From assembly GCF_002243515.1 (NCBI RefSeq), contig NZ_CP022657.1, positions 3,953,501 through 4,017,500 on the forward strand: a DNA stretch of 64,000 bases. Direction: 5' to 3'. Under the pieces are notes generated by a model that was not told where the DNA came from, did not search any database, and was given only the letters and a program-made list of their open reading frames with translations. Position numbers and translations under genes: made by a program. The DNA comes from Tumebacillus algifaecis (GTDB lineage Bacteria > Bacillota > Bacilli > Tumebacillales > Tumebacillaceae). Shown here piece after piece: positions 26,908-36,917 of this stretch (the stretch's first letter is position 1; each line of letters starts with the position of its first letter).

Positions 26908-29900
26908 GTGAAATCCCTCCTTGAGAGTCTAGTGCGTACGGTCTAAAGTGCGAGCCCGCTTGCAGTGACAACAGCCATGCTGTAGCTGTGTCGAGCGAAG
27001 TCAGGCAGGGTATTTTCATTTCCACAGTGAAGCGGCGGATCAGGCAACCGAGTCGCTTCGGGTCGTTGCCGATCGTCGGCAGGTTCAGCACAAGGTTGAT
27101 CTTGCCCGATTTGAGCAGGTTCAGCACTTCGTCTTCTTCGCGGGAGACAGGATGTGCGGACAATCCCTGTTCCGACAAGAAGGCGGCAGTGTTTTCGGTC
27201 GCATACAGCGTCATCCCCTGCTCGGCCAGTTGTTGCAACAGCGGCAGCGCTTCTGCTTTTAAGCGGTCGGTGATCGACACCAGCACACCGCCTCCTGCGG
27301 GCAATGTCAGGCCGCTGCCGAGAAACGCTTTGCCCAGCGCTTCCGGATAGGTCAGACCAATCCCGAGCGCTTCTCCGGTCGATTTCATCTCCGGGCCGAG
27401 TTGGATGTCGAGCCCGGTCAGTTTGCCAAAGGAGAAGACTGGAGATTTGACAACCACGTGGTCCTTGGCCGGATACAGCCCGGTGCCGTAGCCGCAATCG
27501 ACGAGCTTTTCACCGCACTGCACGCGGACGGCCAACTCGACCAGTGGCACACCCGTCACTTTGGACAGGATCGGCACGGTGCGCGACGCGCGCGGGTTGG
27601 CTTCCAACACGTAGACGGCGTCACTTACCAGCACAAACTGGATGTTGAGCAGGCCGATGATGCCAAGCGCCTTGGCGATCTGCTGGGTGTAGGTGACGAG
27701 CGTCTCGATCGTTTGCTCGCTCAGCCTCTGCGGCGGATATACCGCCATCGAGTCGCCAGAGTGGACACCTGCCCGCTCGATGTGCTCGAAGATGCCTGGG
27801 ATGAGGACCGTTTCGCCGTCACAGACGGCATCCACTTCGACCTCTTGACCAGTCAGATACTGGTCGATCAGGATCGGATGGGCAGCTGAATGGCTCGCTG
27901 TGTCCTGCAACTCAGCAGTCGGCTGTGCGCTTTGTGCGCTCGCCGCTTGCTCGTGGTGACTGGCGTTGGCATACGTAAGTTTGGTGGCCTGTTCCATGTA
28001 GCGAACCAATTCGCTTTCGTCATACACGACCGCCATCCCCCGCCCGCCGATCACATAGGAGGGGCGCACCATCACGGGATAGCCGATCTGTGCGGCGACT
28101 TTTTTGGCCGTTTCGATGTCGTGTGCCGAACCGCCCACCGTCTGCGGAATGCTGAGTCCATCGAGCAGTTGGCGGAACGCTTCGCGGTCTTCCGCTTTGT
28201 CGATCGCATCGGTCGTCGTACCAGCTAAGGTCAGACCTTTCTGTTGCAACGGCTCAGCGAGATTGATCGCCGTCTGGCCGCCAAATTGGACGAACACGCG
28301 GTCAATCTGCTCGCGATGTGCCACTTCCAGCACATCTTCTGCCGTGAGTGGCTCAAAGAACAGGCGGTGTGCGGTGTCAAAATCGGTGGAGACCGTCTCA
28401 GGGTTGTTGTTGAGAATCACCGTCTCATAGCCGAGCTTTTCCAACGCCTTGACCGCATGCACCGAGCAGTAGTCAAACTCGATGCCCTGCCCGATCCGAA
28501 TCGGGCCGGAGCCTAAGACCAGCGCTTTTTGCTTGTCGGTCGGCGGCAGGAATTCATCTTCGCCCCAGTAAGTTGAGTAAAAATACGGTGTGGTGGATAC
28601 AAATTCAGCCGCACACGTATCGACCAACTGATAGGACGGATGGATCTTCCAGCTTTTGCGCAGTTCGAGCACTTCCTCTGGCGCGATGCCGGTCAGAGCG
28701 GCGATGCGTGCGTCGGAGAAGCCTTTTTGTTTATAGTGCGTGAGTTTTTCCGGCGTGAGCGGCACGCTTTTCATCTCGCGCTCCAATTCGACGAGCTGGT
28801 TGAGCTTTTGCAGGAACCACGCGTCCACGCCAGTCGCCGCTTGCAGGTCTTGCCACGATTGGCCGCGGCGAAGCGCTTCGGTCAATGCGAACAGGCGCAG
28901 ATCGTCCGGCTCGGCAACCGCCGCCAACTCCCCTGTCCACTGCAGACCATCCGCACCGATTTCTAAGGAACGAACCGCTTTTTGCAGCGCTTCTTCGAAA
29001 GTGCGGCCAAGCGACATCACTTCGCCAGTCGCTTTCATCTGCGTGCCAAGCGTGCGGTTAGCGTGCGGAAACTTATCAAACGGCCAGCGCGGAATTTTCA
29101 CCACGATGTAGTCGAGCGCCGGCTCGAAGCTGGCGAACGTCTTACCTGTGACCGGATTCACAATCTCGTGCAAATGTTGCCCGATCGCAATTTTCGCCGC
29201 AATCTTGGCGATCGGATACCCGGTCGCTTTCGACGCCAAAGCGGAGGAACGCGATACGCGCGGGTTGACCTCGATCACGCAGTAGCGCTCCGAGTGCGGG
29301 TCCAGCGCAAACTGAACGTTGCATCCGCCTTCGATCTTCAAGCCGCGAATGATGTCGAGCGAAGCGGTGCGCAACATCTGGTACTCGCGGTCGGTCAGCG
29401 TTTGCGACGGAGCGACGACGATCGAGTCTCCGGTGTGCACGCCGACCGGGTCGAGATTCTCCATGTTGCAGATCGTGATGCAAGTGTCGTTGCTGTCGCG
29501 CATCACTTCGTATTCGATCTCTTTCCAGCCCTTGATGCTGCGTTCGATCAGCACCTGCGAGATCGGCGACTGTTTCAGCCCGCGCAACAGAATCTCTTGA
29601 AAATCTTCAAACGTCTCTGCGATCCCGCCGCCTGTGCCGCCCAGCGTGAAGGCGGGGCGAATGATGACAGGCAGGCCGATCTCTTGCAGAAATGCATAGC
29701 CCTCTTCGAGCGTATGAACGATAGCACTCTCTGGGATCGGTTGGCTCAACTCTTCCATCAGATCTTTGAACAGCTGGCGATCTTCTGCCCGCTTGATCGA
29801 GTCGAGCGGAGTGCCGAGCAGTTGTACATCGTACTCGGCGAGCACGCCCGCTTCGGCCAACTCGACAGCGAGGTTGAGCGCCGTCTGGCCGCCGAGTGTT

Positions 29901-30184
29901 GCGAGCAGCCCCTGTGGACGTTCGCTCGCGATGATCGCGGTGATCATCGGCACGGTCAGCGGTTCGATGTAGATGCGGTCGGCCACCTCATGATCGGTCA
30001 TGATCGTCGCCGGATTGGAATTGACAAGGATGACTTCACAGCCTTCCTCACGCAGCGCTTTGCAGGCTTGCGTTCCGGCGTAGTCGAACTCGGCAGCCTG
30101 CCCGATGACGATCGGGCCAGAGCCGATGACGAGGATTTTGGCGAGATTAGGTGAGGCTGACAAGTTGCGATCCCTTCCTTTCAT
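26885..30184 (-). CDS. carB: Carbamoyl-phosphate synthase large subunit, arginine-operon type
   Basis: Two ATP-grasp halves and a C-terminal methylglyoxal-synthase-like allosteric domain give the standard layout (motifs [15 protein letters not shown] and [15 protein letters not shown] open the halves). The 1099 residues exceed the usual roughly 1070 because of an Ala/Gln/His-rich insertion of about 28 residues in the second ATP-grasp half (about residues 740-768, between KLTYANAS and HPILIDQYL). The start is uncertain: ATG at 30184 overlaps carA by 38 bases, while TTG at 30163 lies eight bases after GGAAGGG and begins [10 protein letters not shown]. Position next to argF marks it as the arginine-directed enzyme. 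Confidence 0.95.
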   Translation of the reverse strand: MKGRDRNLSASPNLAKILVIGSGPIVIGQAAEFDYAGTQACKALREEGCEVILVNSNPATIMTDHEVADRIYIEPLTVPMITAIIASERPQGLLATLGGQTALNLAVELAEAGVLAEYDVQLLGTPLDSIKRAEDRQLFKDLMEELSQPIPESAIVHTLEEGYAFLQEIGLPVIIRPAFTLGGTGGGIAETFEDFQEILLRGLKQSPISQVLIERSIKGWKEIEYEVMRDSNDTCITICNMENLDPVGVHTGDSIVVAPSQTLTDREYQMLRTASLDIIRGLKIEGGCNVQFALDPHSERYCVIEVNPRVSRSSALASKATGYPIAKIAAKIAIGQHLHEIVNPVTGKTFASFEPALDYIVVKIPRWPFDKFPHANRTLGTQMKATGEVMSLGRTFEEALQKAVRSLEIGADGLQWTGELAAVAEPDDLRLFALTEALRRGQSWQDLQAATGVDAWFLQKLNQLVELEREMKSVPLTPEKLTHYKQKGFSDARIAALTGIAPEEVLELRKSWKIHPSYQLVDTCAAEFVSTTPYFYSTYWGEDEFLPPTDKQKALVLGSGPIRIGQGIEFDYCSVHAVKALEKLGYETVILNNNPETVSTDFDTAHRLFFEPLTAEDVLEVAHREQIDRVFVQFGGQTAINLAEPLQQKGLTLAGTTTDAIDKAEDREAFRQLLDGLSIPQTVGGSAHDIETAKKVAAQIGYPVMVRPSYVIGGRGMAVVYDESELVRYMEQATKLTYANASHHEQAASAQSAQPTAELQDTASHSAAHPILIDQYLTGQEVEVDAVCDGETVLIPGIFEHIERAGVHSGDSMAVYPPQRLSEQTIETLVTYTQQIAKALGIIGLLNIQFVLVSDAVYVLEANPRASRTVPILSKVTGVPLVELAVRVQCGEKLVDCGYGTGLYPAKDHVVVKSPVFSFGKLTGLDIQLGPEMKSTGEALGIGLTYPEALGKAFLGSGLTLPAGGGVLVSITDRLKAEALPLLQQLAEQGMTLYATENTAAFLSEQGLSAHPVSREEDEVLNLLKSGKINLVLNLPTIGNDPKRLGCLIRRFTVEMKIPCLTSLDTATAWLLSLQAGSHFRPYALDSQGGISHGSHSAS

Positions 30185-31235
30185 TCATCCGCGCGAGAAA
30201 ACGGTGGAACAATTCTTCCGCATCCTGCGGACCTGGGCACGCTTCCGGGTGAAACTGCACCGAGAAAGCCGGCCAGGTTTTATGTGCCACCCCTTCGATT
30301 GTGCCGTCGTTCACATGCTGATGCGTGACGAGCAGTTCGGCAGGCAAGCTCTCCGTTTGCACGCTGTAGCCATGGTTTTGCGAGGTGATCCAGACTTTGC
30401 CCGTCTGCAGATCCTGCACGGGATGGTTCGACCCGCGATGGCCGAAGCTCATCTTGGCTGTCTTGGCTCCAAAGGCCATCGCCAGCAATTGATGGCCGAG
30501 GCAGATGCCAAACAGCGGGTAAGTCTCTGCCAACTTTTTCACAAGCGGCAACACATCGGCACAGTCGGCCGGATCGCCCGGTCCGTTGGAAAGCATGATG
30601 CCGTCCGGATGCAGCGCGGCAATTTTTTCAAAAGAGGTATTGGCTGGCACCACGGTCACTTGGCAGCCCAGCCGCGCCAACGATTTGGCGATATTTCCTT
30701 TGGCACCGAAATCAACTAACACCACATGCAGGTCGCCCGCCGCGTTCACGCGATAGATCTCCTGGGTGCTGACCCGTTTGACGAGGTCGCGGGGCAACGC
30801 CGGAAATTCGAGTGCGCTCGCGGTGGCGAGACTTGCTTCTGACAATATATATCCTTTCAAACTGCCCTCTTCACGGATCGTTCGCACCAGTGCTCGCGTG
30901 TTGACGCCGATCAATCCGGTGATGCCGTGTTGAGTCAGATAGTCATGCAACGTTTGTTTGCTCCGAAAGTGGCTCGGGGAGTCACACGCCTCTCCTGTGA
31001 CGAACCCGGTCAGCCACGGGCGCTTTGCTTCAAAATCCCCTTCGTTGATCCCATAATTCCCGATCAGTGGGTAGGTCATCGCCACGATCTGGCCAGCGTA
31101 TGAAGGGTCGGTCAAAATCTCCTGATACCCGGTCATCCCCGTATGAAACACCACTTCTCCATATCCCTGAGCGGACGAGCCGATTAACTCGCCGCGAAAC
31201 TGTCGTCCATTCTCCAAAACGAGAACACCTTTCAT
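30147..31235 (-). CDS. carA: Carbamoyl-phosphate synthase small (glutaminase) subunit
   Basis: Supplies ammonia from glutamine to CarB. The C-terminal class I glutaminase domain has the nucleophile Cys in [10 protein letters not shown] and the His/Glu pair in [10 protein letters not shown]. The N-terminal CarA domain starts [15 protein letters not shown]. Its 362 residues are normal. First gene of the arginine operon, it follows the promoter at 31275-31303. Confidence 0.96.
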   Translation of the reverse strand: MKGVLVLENGRQFRGELIGSSAQGYGEVVFHTGMTGYQEILTDPSYAGQIVAMTYPLIGNYGINEGDFEAKRPWLTGFVTGEACDSPSHFRSKQTLHDYLTQHGITGLIGVNTRALVRTIREEGSLKGYILSEASLATASALEFPALPRDLVKRVSTQEIYRVNAAGDLHVVLVDFGAKGNIAKSLARLGCQVTVVPANTSFEKIAALHPDGIMLSNGPGDPADCADVLPLVKKLAETYPLFGICLGHQLLAMAFGAKTAKMSFGHRGSNHPVQDLQTGKVWITSQNHGYSVQTESLPAELLVTHQHVNDGTIEGVAHKTWPAFSVQFHPEACPGPQDAEELFHRFLARMNERKGSQLVSLT

Positions 31236-31274
31236 GCTGTCCTTACCTCCCCATGGGTTCGTCGTTGTCTTGTG

Positions 31275-31303
31275 TTATTATACATATTCATGCATGTTTA
31301 TTC
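31275..31303 (-). promoter_or_regulatory. Arginine operon promoter with ArgR-like site
   Basis: On the minus strand TTGAAT (31303-31298) and a perfect TATAAT (31280-31275) are 17 bases apart. The spacer contains CATGAATA, and the -35 overlaps TTGAATAA; both match halves of the ArgR/AhrC box (TGAATA repeats). Repression by an ArgR/AhrC protein is therefore likely; that regulator is not in the window. Confidence 0.7.
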
Positions 31304-31520
31304 AAGAACTGATTTTGACCTTTTTTGAGGGGAGGGCAAGCACCCAATCGGGCGCGGGCTCATATCGTATATCAAGTCAAGCGAAAGGCGCGAGAGATTG
31401 GTGAGACGCGCACCCTGTCGTTCAGAGAGAGAGAAAAGAGAGGTGGCAACGGCACACGACGACAGCGTCGCGATAACATAGATGGTCCTGGCTGCAGACG
31501 GGGCCCCTTCCCTTTCGTAT

Positions 31521-31566
31521 AAAAAGGGACGGATGCAGGAGAAACTCCCGCACCCGTCCCTTTTTT
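31521..31566. terminator. Bidirectional terminator
   Basis: AAAAAGGGACGG and CCGTCCCTTTTTT arms with an inner GAG/CTC stem give a strong hairpin with T-runs on both strands. It ends the minus-strand gene at 31578-31793. Confidence 0.85.
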
Positions 31567-31577
31567 GTCATGGTCAG

Positions 31578-31793
31578 CTACCAGAAAAATCCGCCACCGA
31601 CGAGCGGTCCGACTTGGCCCCAGACCCGCCAAAACACAAACCCGATGAAAAACAGCACGAGAAATGCTATCGCCCAGCCAAAATAGCCAAAGCCAGCTGC
31701 CATCCCCGGCCAATACCCTTGTGCCGCGCCGATCGGATAGGATCGTTCTGTTCCTCCTGCGCGGCCAAAGGGGAAAGAGACTTTTCCTGCCAT
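31578..31793 (-). CDS. Small membrane protein, 71 residues
   Basis: ATG at 31793 follows AAAGGAGGAG. The N-terminal 35 residues are Gly-rich and polar (PFGRAGGTERSYPIGAAQGY). One TM helix follows (FGYFGWAIAFLVLFFIGFVF), then a short Gly/Trp tail ending VGGGFFW. The overall pattern is like small spore-coat or envelope peptides of Bacilli but I recognise no named family. It has its own terminator. Confidence 0.7.
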   Translation of the reverse strand: MAGKVSFPFGRAGGTERSYPIGAAQGYWPGMAAGFGYFGWAIAFLVLFFIGFVFWRVWGQVGPLVGGGFFW

Positions 31794-32011
31794 CCCGTCT
31801 CCTCCTTTGTCTCCGTTCTGCTCGATTTTAGTCTATGCCGTGCCGTGACAAAACGTATAGACGATCGCCCGCTGCGCTCCATATAAACGTTTTCAGAAAA
31901 ACTTTGAGCGAAAATAATTGCACTCTCTGGGAGGAGTCAATTTCACAATTGGAGAATTGTTATCTCACAAAAGAGAAATATAACCTGCACGCTGCGCGGA
32001 GGTGAACAGGG

Positions 32012-32230
32012 ATGGACAGGGATGCGATCAACCGGATGCTGGAACAGTTGGATGATGATCCGGAACTTCATGTGCTACAAAAGCAACTTTCTTCCTTAGA
32101 AGAGCAGATCAAAACGGTCGTCTCCGAGGATGCTTGGGATCTGGTGCTGGAATGGGAAGCGCTGTGGGCACAGTATGTCACGATTTGTCTGGAAAAGCTG
32201 CACCGGACAAAAGGCACAGCAGAATTGTGA
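32012..32230 (+). CDS. Small acidic helical protein, 72 residues
   Basis: ATG at 32012 follows GCGGAGGTG. The sequence is almost all helix-forming and acidic (MLEQLDDDPELHVLQKQLSS, then VSEDAWDLVLEWEALWAQYV). It has no TM segment and one Cys. No family is recognised. A good ribosome site and a terminator at 32238-32279 bracket it as a single-gene unit. Confidence 0.65.
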   Translation: MDRDAINRMLEQLDDDPELHVLQKQLSSLEEQIKTVVSEDAWDLVLEWEALWAQYVTICLEKLHRTKGTAEL

Positions 32231-32237
32231 TACAGAC

Positions 32238-32279
32238 AAAAGAGAACGGTCGTCACATCAATGACGGCGTTCTCTTTTT
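32238..32279 (+). terminator. Terminator after the 72-residue protein
   Basis: AAAGAGAACG-TCGTCA pairs with TGACG-CGTTCTCTTT and is followed by TTT; 8 bases after the stop codon. Confidence 0.9.
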
Positions 32280-32355
32280 GGTGTCCCTTGGTCGAACGGT
32301 TGGGAACTTCACCGCTCCAAGAGACGTCCAACCTTCTACAAAGGGGGAATTTTCC

Positions 32356-32970
32356 ATGAACAGGACAGTCTGGTTGCTAGGCGCTATGTTGCTCCTCTCC
32401 GCGCTCAGCCTTTACTTGCTGAATCGAGGGCCAGTCCCCTCCCATGTCAGCACAGGATTTGGCATTCCCGAATATATGCACTATACAAAAGTCGAACAGT
32501 TGGAACAGGAAGCCGACCTGATCATCCGAGCCCGATTCACCGGGACACGGAATCGGATCGACCTTAGCATCACTTGGCCTGCGGCAATTGACTCCGCCCC
32601 ATATTTCGTCTCTCAATCGACCGTGAAAGTCACCAAGGTCTTTAAAGGCAATGTCCAAAAGGGTGATCTGCTGTTGGTTAATGAAGAAGGGTACATCGAA
32701 AAGGATACGTACCACGGATCGATCGGCTACAAATGGATGACGAAAAAAGGAGACTACCTGCTCTTTCTCGAACGCTCGCCAAACAGCCATGTAAGCTATA
32801 TCGTCGGCAATTACCAAGGGAAATTTGACTACACCACCCCTGTCGATCGTCCAGAAGATCCGTCCAGCCAACTGGAAGCGTTTCGGAATCATCGTTACGA
32901 ATATTACGGCGAACATCCTAACGAATTCTATGCGCTCAAGAAACAAGCGATCGCCCATTATCCAAACTGA
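32356..32970 (+). CDS. Membrane-anchored extracytoplasmic protein of unknown function
   Basis: ATG at 32356 has an AAGGGGG site upstream; longer in-frame starts run through a terminator. Residues 1-24 are an uncleaved signal/TM segment (TVWLLGAMLLLSALSLYLL). The rest is a soluble domain with alternating strands, including VEQLEQEADLIIRARFTG and VSQSTVKVTKVFKGNVQKGD. That pattern, a secreted domain with F-KG-V--GD, is common in uncharacterised Bacilli proteins of about 200 residues. No catalytic residues are evident. Confidence 0.7.
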   Translation: MNRTVWLLGAMLLLSALSLYLLNRGPVPSHVSTGFGIPEYMHYTKVEQLEQEADLIIRARFTGTRNRIDLSITWPAAIDSAPYFVSQSTVKVTKVFKGNVQKGDLLLVNEEGYIEKDTYHGSIGYKWMTKKGDYLLFLERSPNSHVSYIVGNYQGKFDYTTPVDRPEDPSSQLEAFRNHRYEYYGEHPNEFYALKKQAIAHYPN

Positions 32971-33102
32971 CCTTCATACTGATCGAATCTCGTGCTCCCC
33001 TGCAATGCTACGTGCTTAAAACCTACCAAAATTTCCGTCACCCTCGCGTTTTTCGGATCACGTCGGACATGTAATTTTCGTCAAAGACCCATCATTTTCT
33101 AT

Positions 33103-33133
33103 GAAAAAAGGCTCAGGGGAATCCCCTAAGCCT
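33103..33133 (-). terminator. Terminator of the DUF3050/MNIO operon
   Basis: AGGCTCAGGGG (33109-33119) pairs with CCCCTAAGCCT (33123-33133), and the minus strand continues TTTTTTC. The stop codon of the last gene lies inside the stem. Confidence 0.88.
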
Positions 33134-33908
33134 TCGATGCTCCACTCAACAACCCCATCTTTTGCAGCTTTTGCACCGTTGTCCGCACCTGCTCCTCCGC
33201 TCCCGCCTCCACAGCTCCTTCCGTCCTCGAAAGCAACTCTGCCACGAGTGGCGACACGGGGCCGGATAGAAAGTGTGCGGTCGTCGCCGCATACAACCAG
33301 ATTACCTCATCGTCGCCTTGCAACGCCCGTCCGGCCAAAGCGTCTGCCACTTGGCGAGGGTAGCGCTGGAGCGCAAAGCGAGCGACTGCGTTTTGTTGTA
33401 ACAACTCGGTACGCACAACAAACGCTGGTGCTTGGTTCACCGTCAAAATCCCGAGCAGCGCTGTCAAAAATTCGTGCGTCAACAGGCACATCAACCATTC
33501 ATCGCGCACGAACCATTGATCACGCTTCAAAAATTCATAAAATGCTTCTTCCACGCAAATGCCTGTCCCCGCATACGGCACTTCGCGATAGGCTTCGTAC
33601 TGCTGTGATTCGACAAACGCATCCACCACGTCAAGCGCCGGTCGCCCCGCCGCTTCCAGCGCCTGAAACACGCGACCAAACGCCCCGCGCAGCCCTTTGC
33701 TGCTCGTGCGATCGCCTGCCAGCAGGCGGCGGGAGATCTGCTTGGCTGTCGCTGTCAGCTCGTCACGATCCACCGTCTCAAACGCCTGGGCAACCTGCTC
33801 CGACCAGCCTAACTCCGCATACCTGCCAGCCAGAAATGCTTCGCGATACGTCCGTTGATGCAACAGCCGATACAACGCCCGATCGATCGTCACAAGCTGA
33901 TCGGTCAC
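33126..33908 (-). CDS. MNIO partner-type protein (unknown family) of RiPP locus
   Basis: The GTG at 33908 overlaps the MNIO stop (GTGA), a coupled start behind GGGAG; an upstream GTG at 33920 is possible. The 260-residue protein is largely helical. Its last 60 residues (ATTAHFLSGPVSPLVAELLS, then a helix ending LQKMGLL) look like the winged-helix peptide-recognition fold of RiPP partners. The N-terminal part has no catalytic motif I know. DUF692/MNIO enzymes usually need such a partner (for example MbnC, TglI) encoded next door, so this role is inferred from position and fold pattern. Confidence 0.6.
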   Translation of the reverse strand: MTDQLVTIDRALYRLLHQRTYREAFLAGRYAELGWSEQVAQAFETVDRDELTATAKQISRRLLAGDRTSSKGLRGAFGRVFQALEAAGRPALDVVDAFVESQQYEAYREVPYAGTGICVEEAFYEFLKRDQWFVRDEWLMCLLTHEFLTALLGILTVNQAPAFVVRTELLQQNAVARFALQRYPRQVADALAGRALQGDDEVIWLYAATTAHFLSGPVSPLVAELLSRTEGAVEAGAEEQVRTTVQKLQKMGLLSGASKA

Positions 33909-34867
33909 GCTCCCGCCCACCTTTCCACGATTTCCTGCATGCGTAAAAAGTTCGGCTGGGCTTTGGCGATCAGCGTTCCGTCTTCTGTATAGTGAGGGTC
34001 TTCGTACGTGACCGCTTTCAACTGAGGGCAGCGCGGGAGCAAATACTCCAGCAACTGCAACTGCTCATCGAGCAACACCCCATGATGCAGGTCACGAAAC
34101 TTGCCCTTGATGATCTGACATCCAGAGAGATGGAACTCAAAACAATGCTCGAGCGGCATTCGTTCCAATCCCTCAAACATCCGCTCGCCCGTGTTCCCTT
34201 TCAGCCATTGATAACTAAGCACATGGCCAAGGTCGATCGTCACAGGCGATCCGGTCTCCATCGCGATCTCACGAAAGTAATCGAACGCATCCAACTCGCC
34301 GATATAAAAGTTGGAACCTTCCGTGAAGCCAGCAAACTCAACACAAAGCGGAGCCAACAGCTTCTCCTGATACTCCGCGATGTTTCGAATGCACGCCTTT
34401 AGCCCCTCTTGGGTCAAATAGGGCGGCAAAGGAAATGGCAAGACTTTGCCATGCAACGACCACAGTCCGAGGTCCTCGACAATCCATGTCAATCGATAGC
34501 GCTCGATCAGCGCATTGGTAAACTCGATGATCTCCGCTTTCTCATACGGCTCCAACGAGCCCATGTTCAGCATCGTGTGATGAAACGCCCGATGCTTGAT
34601 GTCCGGCACTTCCGCAAACAAGCGGTCATAGGCGGTAAAATAATCTTCTGCTCGCAGCCGATTCCGATTTTTCGGCTGAAATGCGAAAAAGAGATACGAA
34701 AAGTCCCCTCGGTACTTTGCGAAAAACGCCTTCATCTTTGGCGTGATCGTCTCGCCTTGCACCGCGTCTTGTTGAAAACCGATCTCGCCTCCCCAAGGCA
34801 AGTCCATACCAAGCCCAAGTCCCAATTTTGTTGCAACCTTGGGCATTCGAATCGTGTACGCCCCCAT
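33905..34867 (-). CDS. DUF692 / MNIO-type multinuclear iron enzyme
   Basis: The 320-residue protein starts with the family opening KLGLGLGMDLPW and shows the TIM-barrel metal-site motifs in order: HHTMLNMG (near 105), VEDLG (near 132), FAGFTEGSNFY (near 178), IDLGHVLS (near 210), EFHLSGC (near 245) and YEDPHY (near 290). MNIO enzymes such as MbnB and TglH use two or three irons and oxygen to rearrange residues in ribosomal peptides. The ATG has AAGGAGG upstream and follows the radical SAM gene by 11 bases. Family assignment is strong; the residue it modifies is unknown. The nearby precursor has no Cys. Confidence 0.85.
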   Translation of the reverse strand: MGAYTIRMPKVATKLGLGLGMDLPWGGEIGFQQDAVQGETITPKMKAFFAKYRGDFSYLFFAFQPKNRNRLRAEDYFTAYDRLFAEVPDIKHRAFHHTMLNMGSLEPYEKAEIIEFTNALIERYRLTWIVEDLGLWSLHGKVLPFPLPPYLTQEGLKACIRNIAEYQEKLLAPLCVEFAGFTEGSNFYIGELDAFDYFREIAMETGSPVTIDLGHVLSYQWLKGNTGERMFEGLERMPLEHCFEFHLSGCQIIKGKFRDLHHGVLLDEQLQLLEYLLPRCPQLKAVTYEDPHYTEDGTLIAKAQPNFLRMQEIVERWAGA

Positions 34868-34878
34868 AAGCGTCCTCC

Positions 34879-36804
34879 TTACGATGTAGGTAGCCCTAAC
34901 TCCATTTGCACAAACAGTTGTAAGACGCTGTGTCCCTCCTCGCGCTCTGCCAGCAAAAGCCCTTCATCCCCCTGCTGGATCAAGACGTCTGGCAAAACAT
35001 ACAGGCGTTGCCACAACAGATCGGCCACAAACTTCTGCCGAGGCTGATCAGGCTTTTGCACCGCCTCGATCACGCGGACCCAAGGCAACAGCTGTACACG
35101 CGTTACTGGCTCTGGCTGTGTCTTGGCACCACGCTTTCGCTTATGCGGCGCGAGGTTGCTGTTCTTCTGCGGTGTGACCGTTTCGTAAATCTCGACAAAC
35201 CGCTCCAACCGCTTGGCAAATGTATCCCCGTCTTTGTACAAAAAATCTTTCCCCATCCGGCCCATCCCATAGTTGAGTAGCCGGTTTCCCCTGAGTTCTT
35301 CTGTGTCCTTCCACACGATGTCAAACCGCTCGGCCTCGTCGGTCAGATAAGTCTTCGGCTCGGCCACCAGCATCTGCATGACATCGATGCCGATCTTGTG
35401 CGCATTTTCTGCCAAGAAAGCTTGCGAGGCGGCCACTTCAGCTTCCGTTTCATCCAAAATGCCCCCCATGATCGACAGCTGCAGAAGTATCCCCGCTTCA
35501 TGCAGGTTGTCGATGATCGCTTGGTAGTCGCTGGCCTGTACACCTTTGTCCAATCTGTCGAGCAGGCGCTGTGAATTGGTCTCATATCCGGTAGACATCA
35601 TCACGCAACCGAGTTCTTTCAATTCCTGCACGAACGCCTTGTCCAGCAGACACGGCTCCAAACGGTTGCGCGTGGTAAACTGCAAGCTGTACCCCTGTTC
35701 CCGCAGGTGGTGCATCGCATGACGCACAAGTTGCAGATTGGTGTTTTCGTCAACAAAGTTGATCCGTGACACGCCGTATGTATCGACTAACTCCCGGCAC
35801 TCGGACGCCAATTGCCGTGCTGTCTTCTGCTGATAGCTCTTCTCGCGCCGCGATCGATTGCCATAGGAGCAAAACACGCATTTCCCGTAATAGCAACCCA
35901 CACAGGTCGTCAGTCCAAAATGGAACTCCTCATGCAGATAGCCCTTTACGGGCAAGCCTGTAAAATCGGGCGTCGGCACGTCCTGAATGCGCACGCTGGA
36001 ACGAGGCCCGCGCGAGCTCACGATGCCGTCCTCGATCCAGATAAAATCGGGCACGTCCTGCTTGGGCAAATTGGAAAAAAGCGCTTGCAGCAGTTTGTCC
36101 ATCGTCTCCTCTCCGGCACCGACCCCAATGCCATCGATGTGCTGAACAAATTCGGGCAGCGCGCAGATCTCCTCATGGCGCAGCATCATCTGCTGTCCAC
36201 CCACTACGACAAACGTCTGTGGGCGCAACTGTTTGACCCATTTGGCGAGCAATAAAGTCGGCAACAATTGGCTGTAGTAGGCCACCGACAGCGCAAACAC
36301 GTCAGGCTTCTCGCGCTCCAATCCTTCAACGAGCATCGCGTACAGTTCGGCAGCGGCAAAATCCCCTTCGGCCAACTGCTCATACTCCGCGGCGCGCCTG
36401 GCGATGCGAGCGAGCGAGGTGATCTCTTCTTTCACGATCGAACCTTCGAGCAGCAATTCCACCCCTTGGCGAACAAAGGGCAGCCCTGTGGCCGTTTCGC
36501 GCACAGACCCCGTCGCTTTTTCGATCACATCACGCCACAGCGTATCATGGTGGCGCAGCAAAAAGCGGGCAAGTTCGGTGCGATATTCCTGCTTCAGCAA
36601 TCCAACTGACGTGCGCTCCTGTCTGTGCAAAAAGTCACCGAGGCTCTTTTTCGAAAACAGGCGGTGGCAGAGGTCCAAATTAAAGTCGTATTGGCCCACA
36701 TCGACGCCGGCGCGGCGCAGAAAGGCGGTGATCATCGGCAAACTCAGGTAGGGGAAGAGACGTGCTTCCGTCGTTGGCGGAAACACAATCATTACTTTTC
36801 TCAT
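34879..36804 (-). CDS. B12-binding-type radical SAM protein of RiPP locus
   Basis: ATG at 36804 follows GAGGGG (MRKVMIVFPPTTEARLFPYL). Residues 1-260 form a cobalamin-binding-type Rossmann region (VVVGGQQMMLR near 205) without the classic DxHxxG. The radical SAM core follows, with its cysteines in GCYYGKCVFCSYG (spacing C-x4-C-x2-C, near 310), then INFVDENTNL and MMSTGYETNSQRLLDRLDKG. Such proteins often C-methylate or otherwise modify unactivated carbons. About 100 C-terminal residues are extra. It lies between the precursor candidate and the MNIO gene, 11 bases upstream of the latter. Confidence 0.85.
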   Translation of the reverse strand: MRKVMIVFPPTTEARLFPYLSLPMITAFLRRAGVDVGQYDFNLDLCHRLFSKKSLGDFLHRQERTSVGLLKQEYRTELARFLLRHHDTLWRDVIEKATGSVRETATGLPFVRQGVELLLEGSIVKEEITSLARIARRAAEYEQLAEGDFAAAELYAMLVEGLEREKPDVFALSVAYYSQLLPTLLLAKWVKQLRPQTFVVVGGQQMMLRHEEICALPEFVQHIDGIGVGAGEETMDKLLQALFSNLPKQDVPDFIWIEDGIVSSRGPRSSVRIQDVPTPDFTGLPVKGYLHEEFHFGLTTCVGCYYGKCVFCSYGNRSRREKSYQQKTARQLASECRELVDTYGVSRINFVDENTNLQLVRHAMHHLREQGYSLQFTTRNRLEPCLLDKAFVQELKELGCVMMSTGYETNSQRLLDRLDKGVQASDYQAIIDNLHEAGILLQLSIMGGILDETEAEVAASQAFLAENAHKIGIDVMQMLVAEPKTYLTDEAERFDIVWKDTEELRGNRLLNYGMGRMGKDFLYKDGDTFAKRLERFVEIYETVTPQKNSNLAPHKRKRGAKTQPEPVTRVQLLPWVRVIEAVQKPDQPRQKFVADLLWQRLYVLPDVLIQQGDEGLLLAEREEGHSVLQLFVQMELGLPTS

Positions 36805-36839
36805 CGGTAATCCCCTCAATTACGGTCGTCTTCATAAAG

Positions 36840-36889
36840 ATAGAGAAGCGTCCGATACCTGCACTCTCCAAGTACCTTCACTTCTCTAT
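36840..36889 (-). terminator. Stem-loop between precursor and radical SAM gene
   Basis: ATAGAGAAG (36840-36848) pairs perfectly with CTTCTCTAT (36881-36889), with a second inner pairing (GATACC/GGTAC-like). The minus strand continues CTTTATG. The T-run is modest, so it may be a partial terminator or an RNA-stabilising hairpin that keeps the peptide mRNA in excess. Confidence 0.5.
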
Positions 36890-36917
36890 GCCGAAAACAA
36901 GCCTACCCGCTTGTGAT

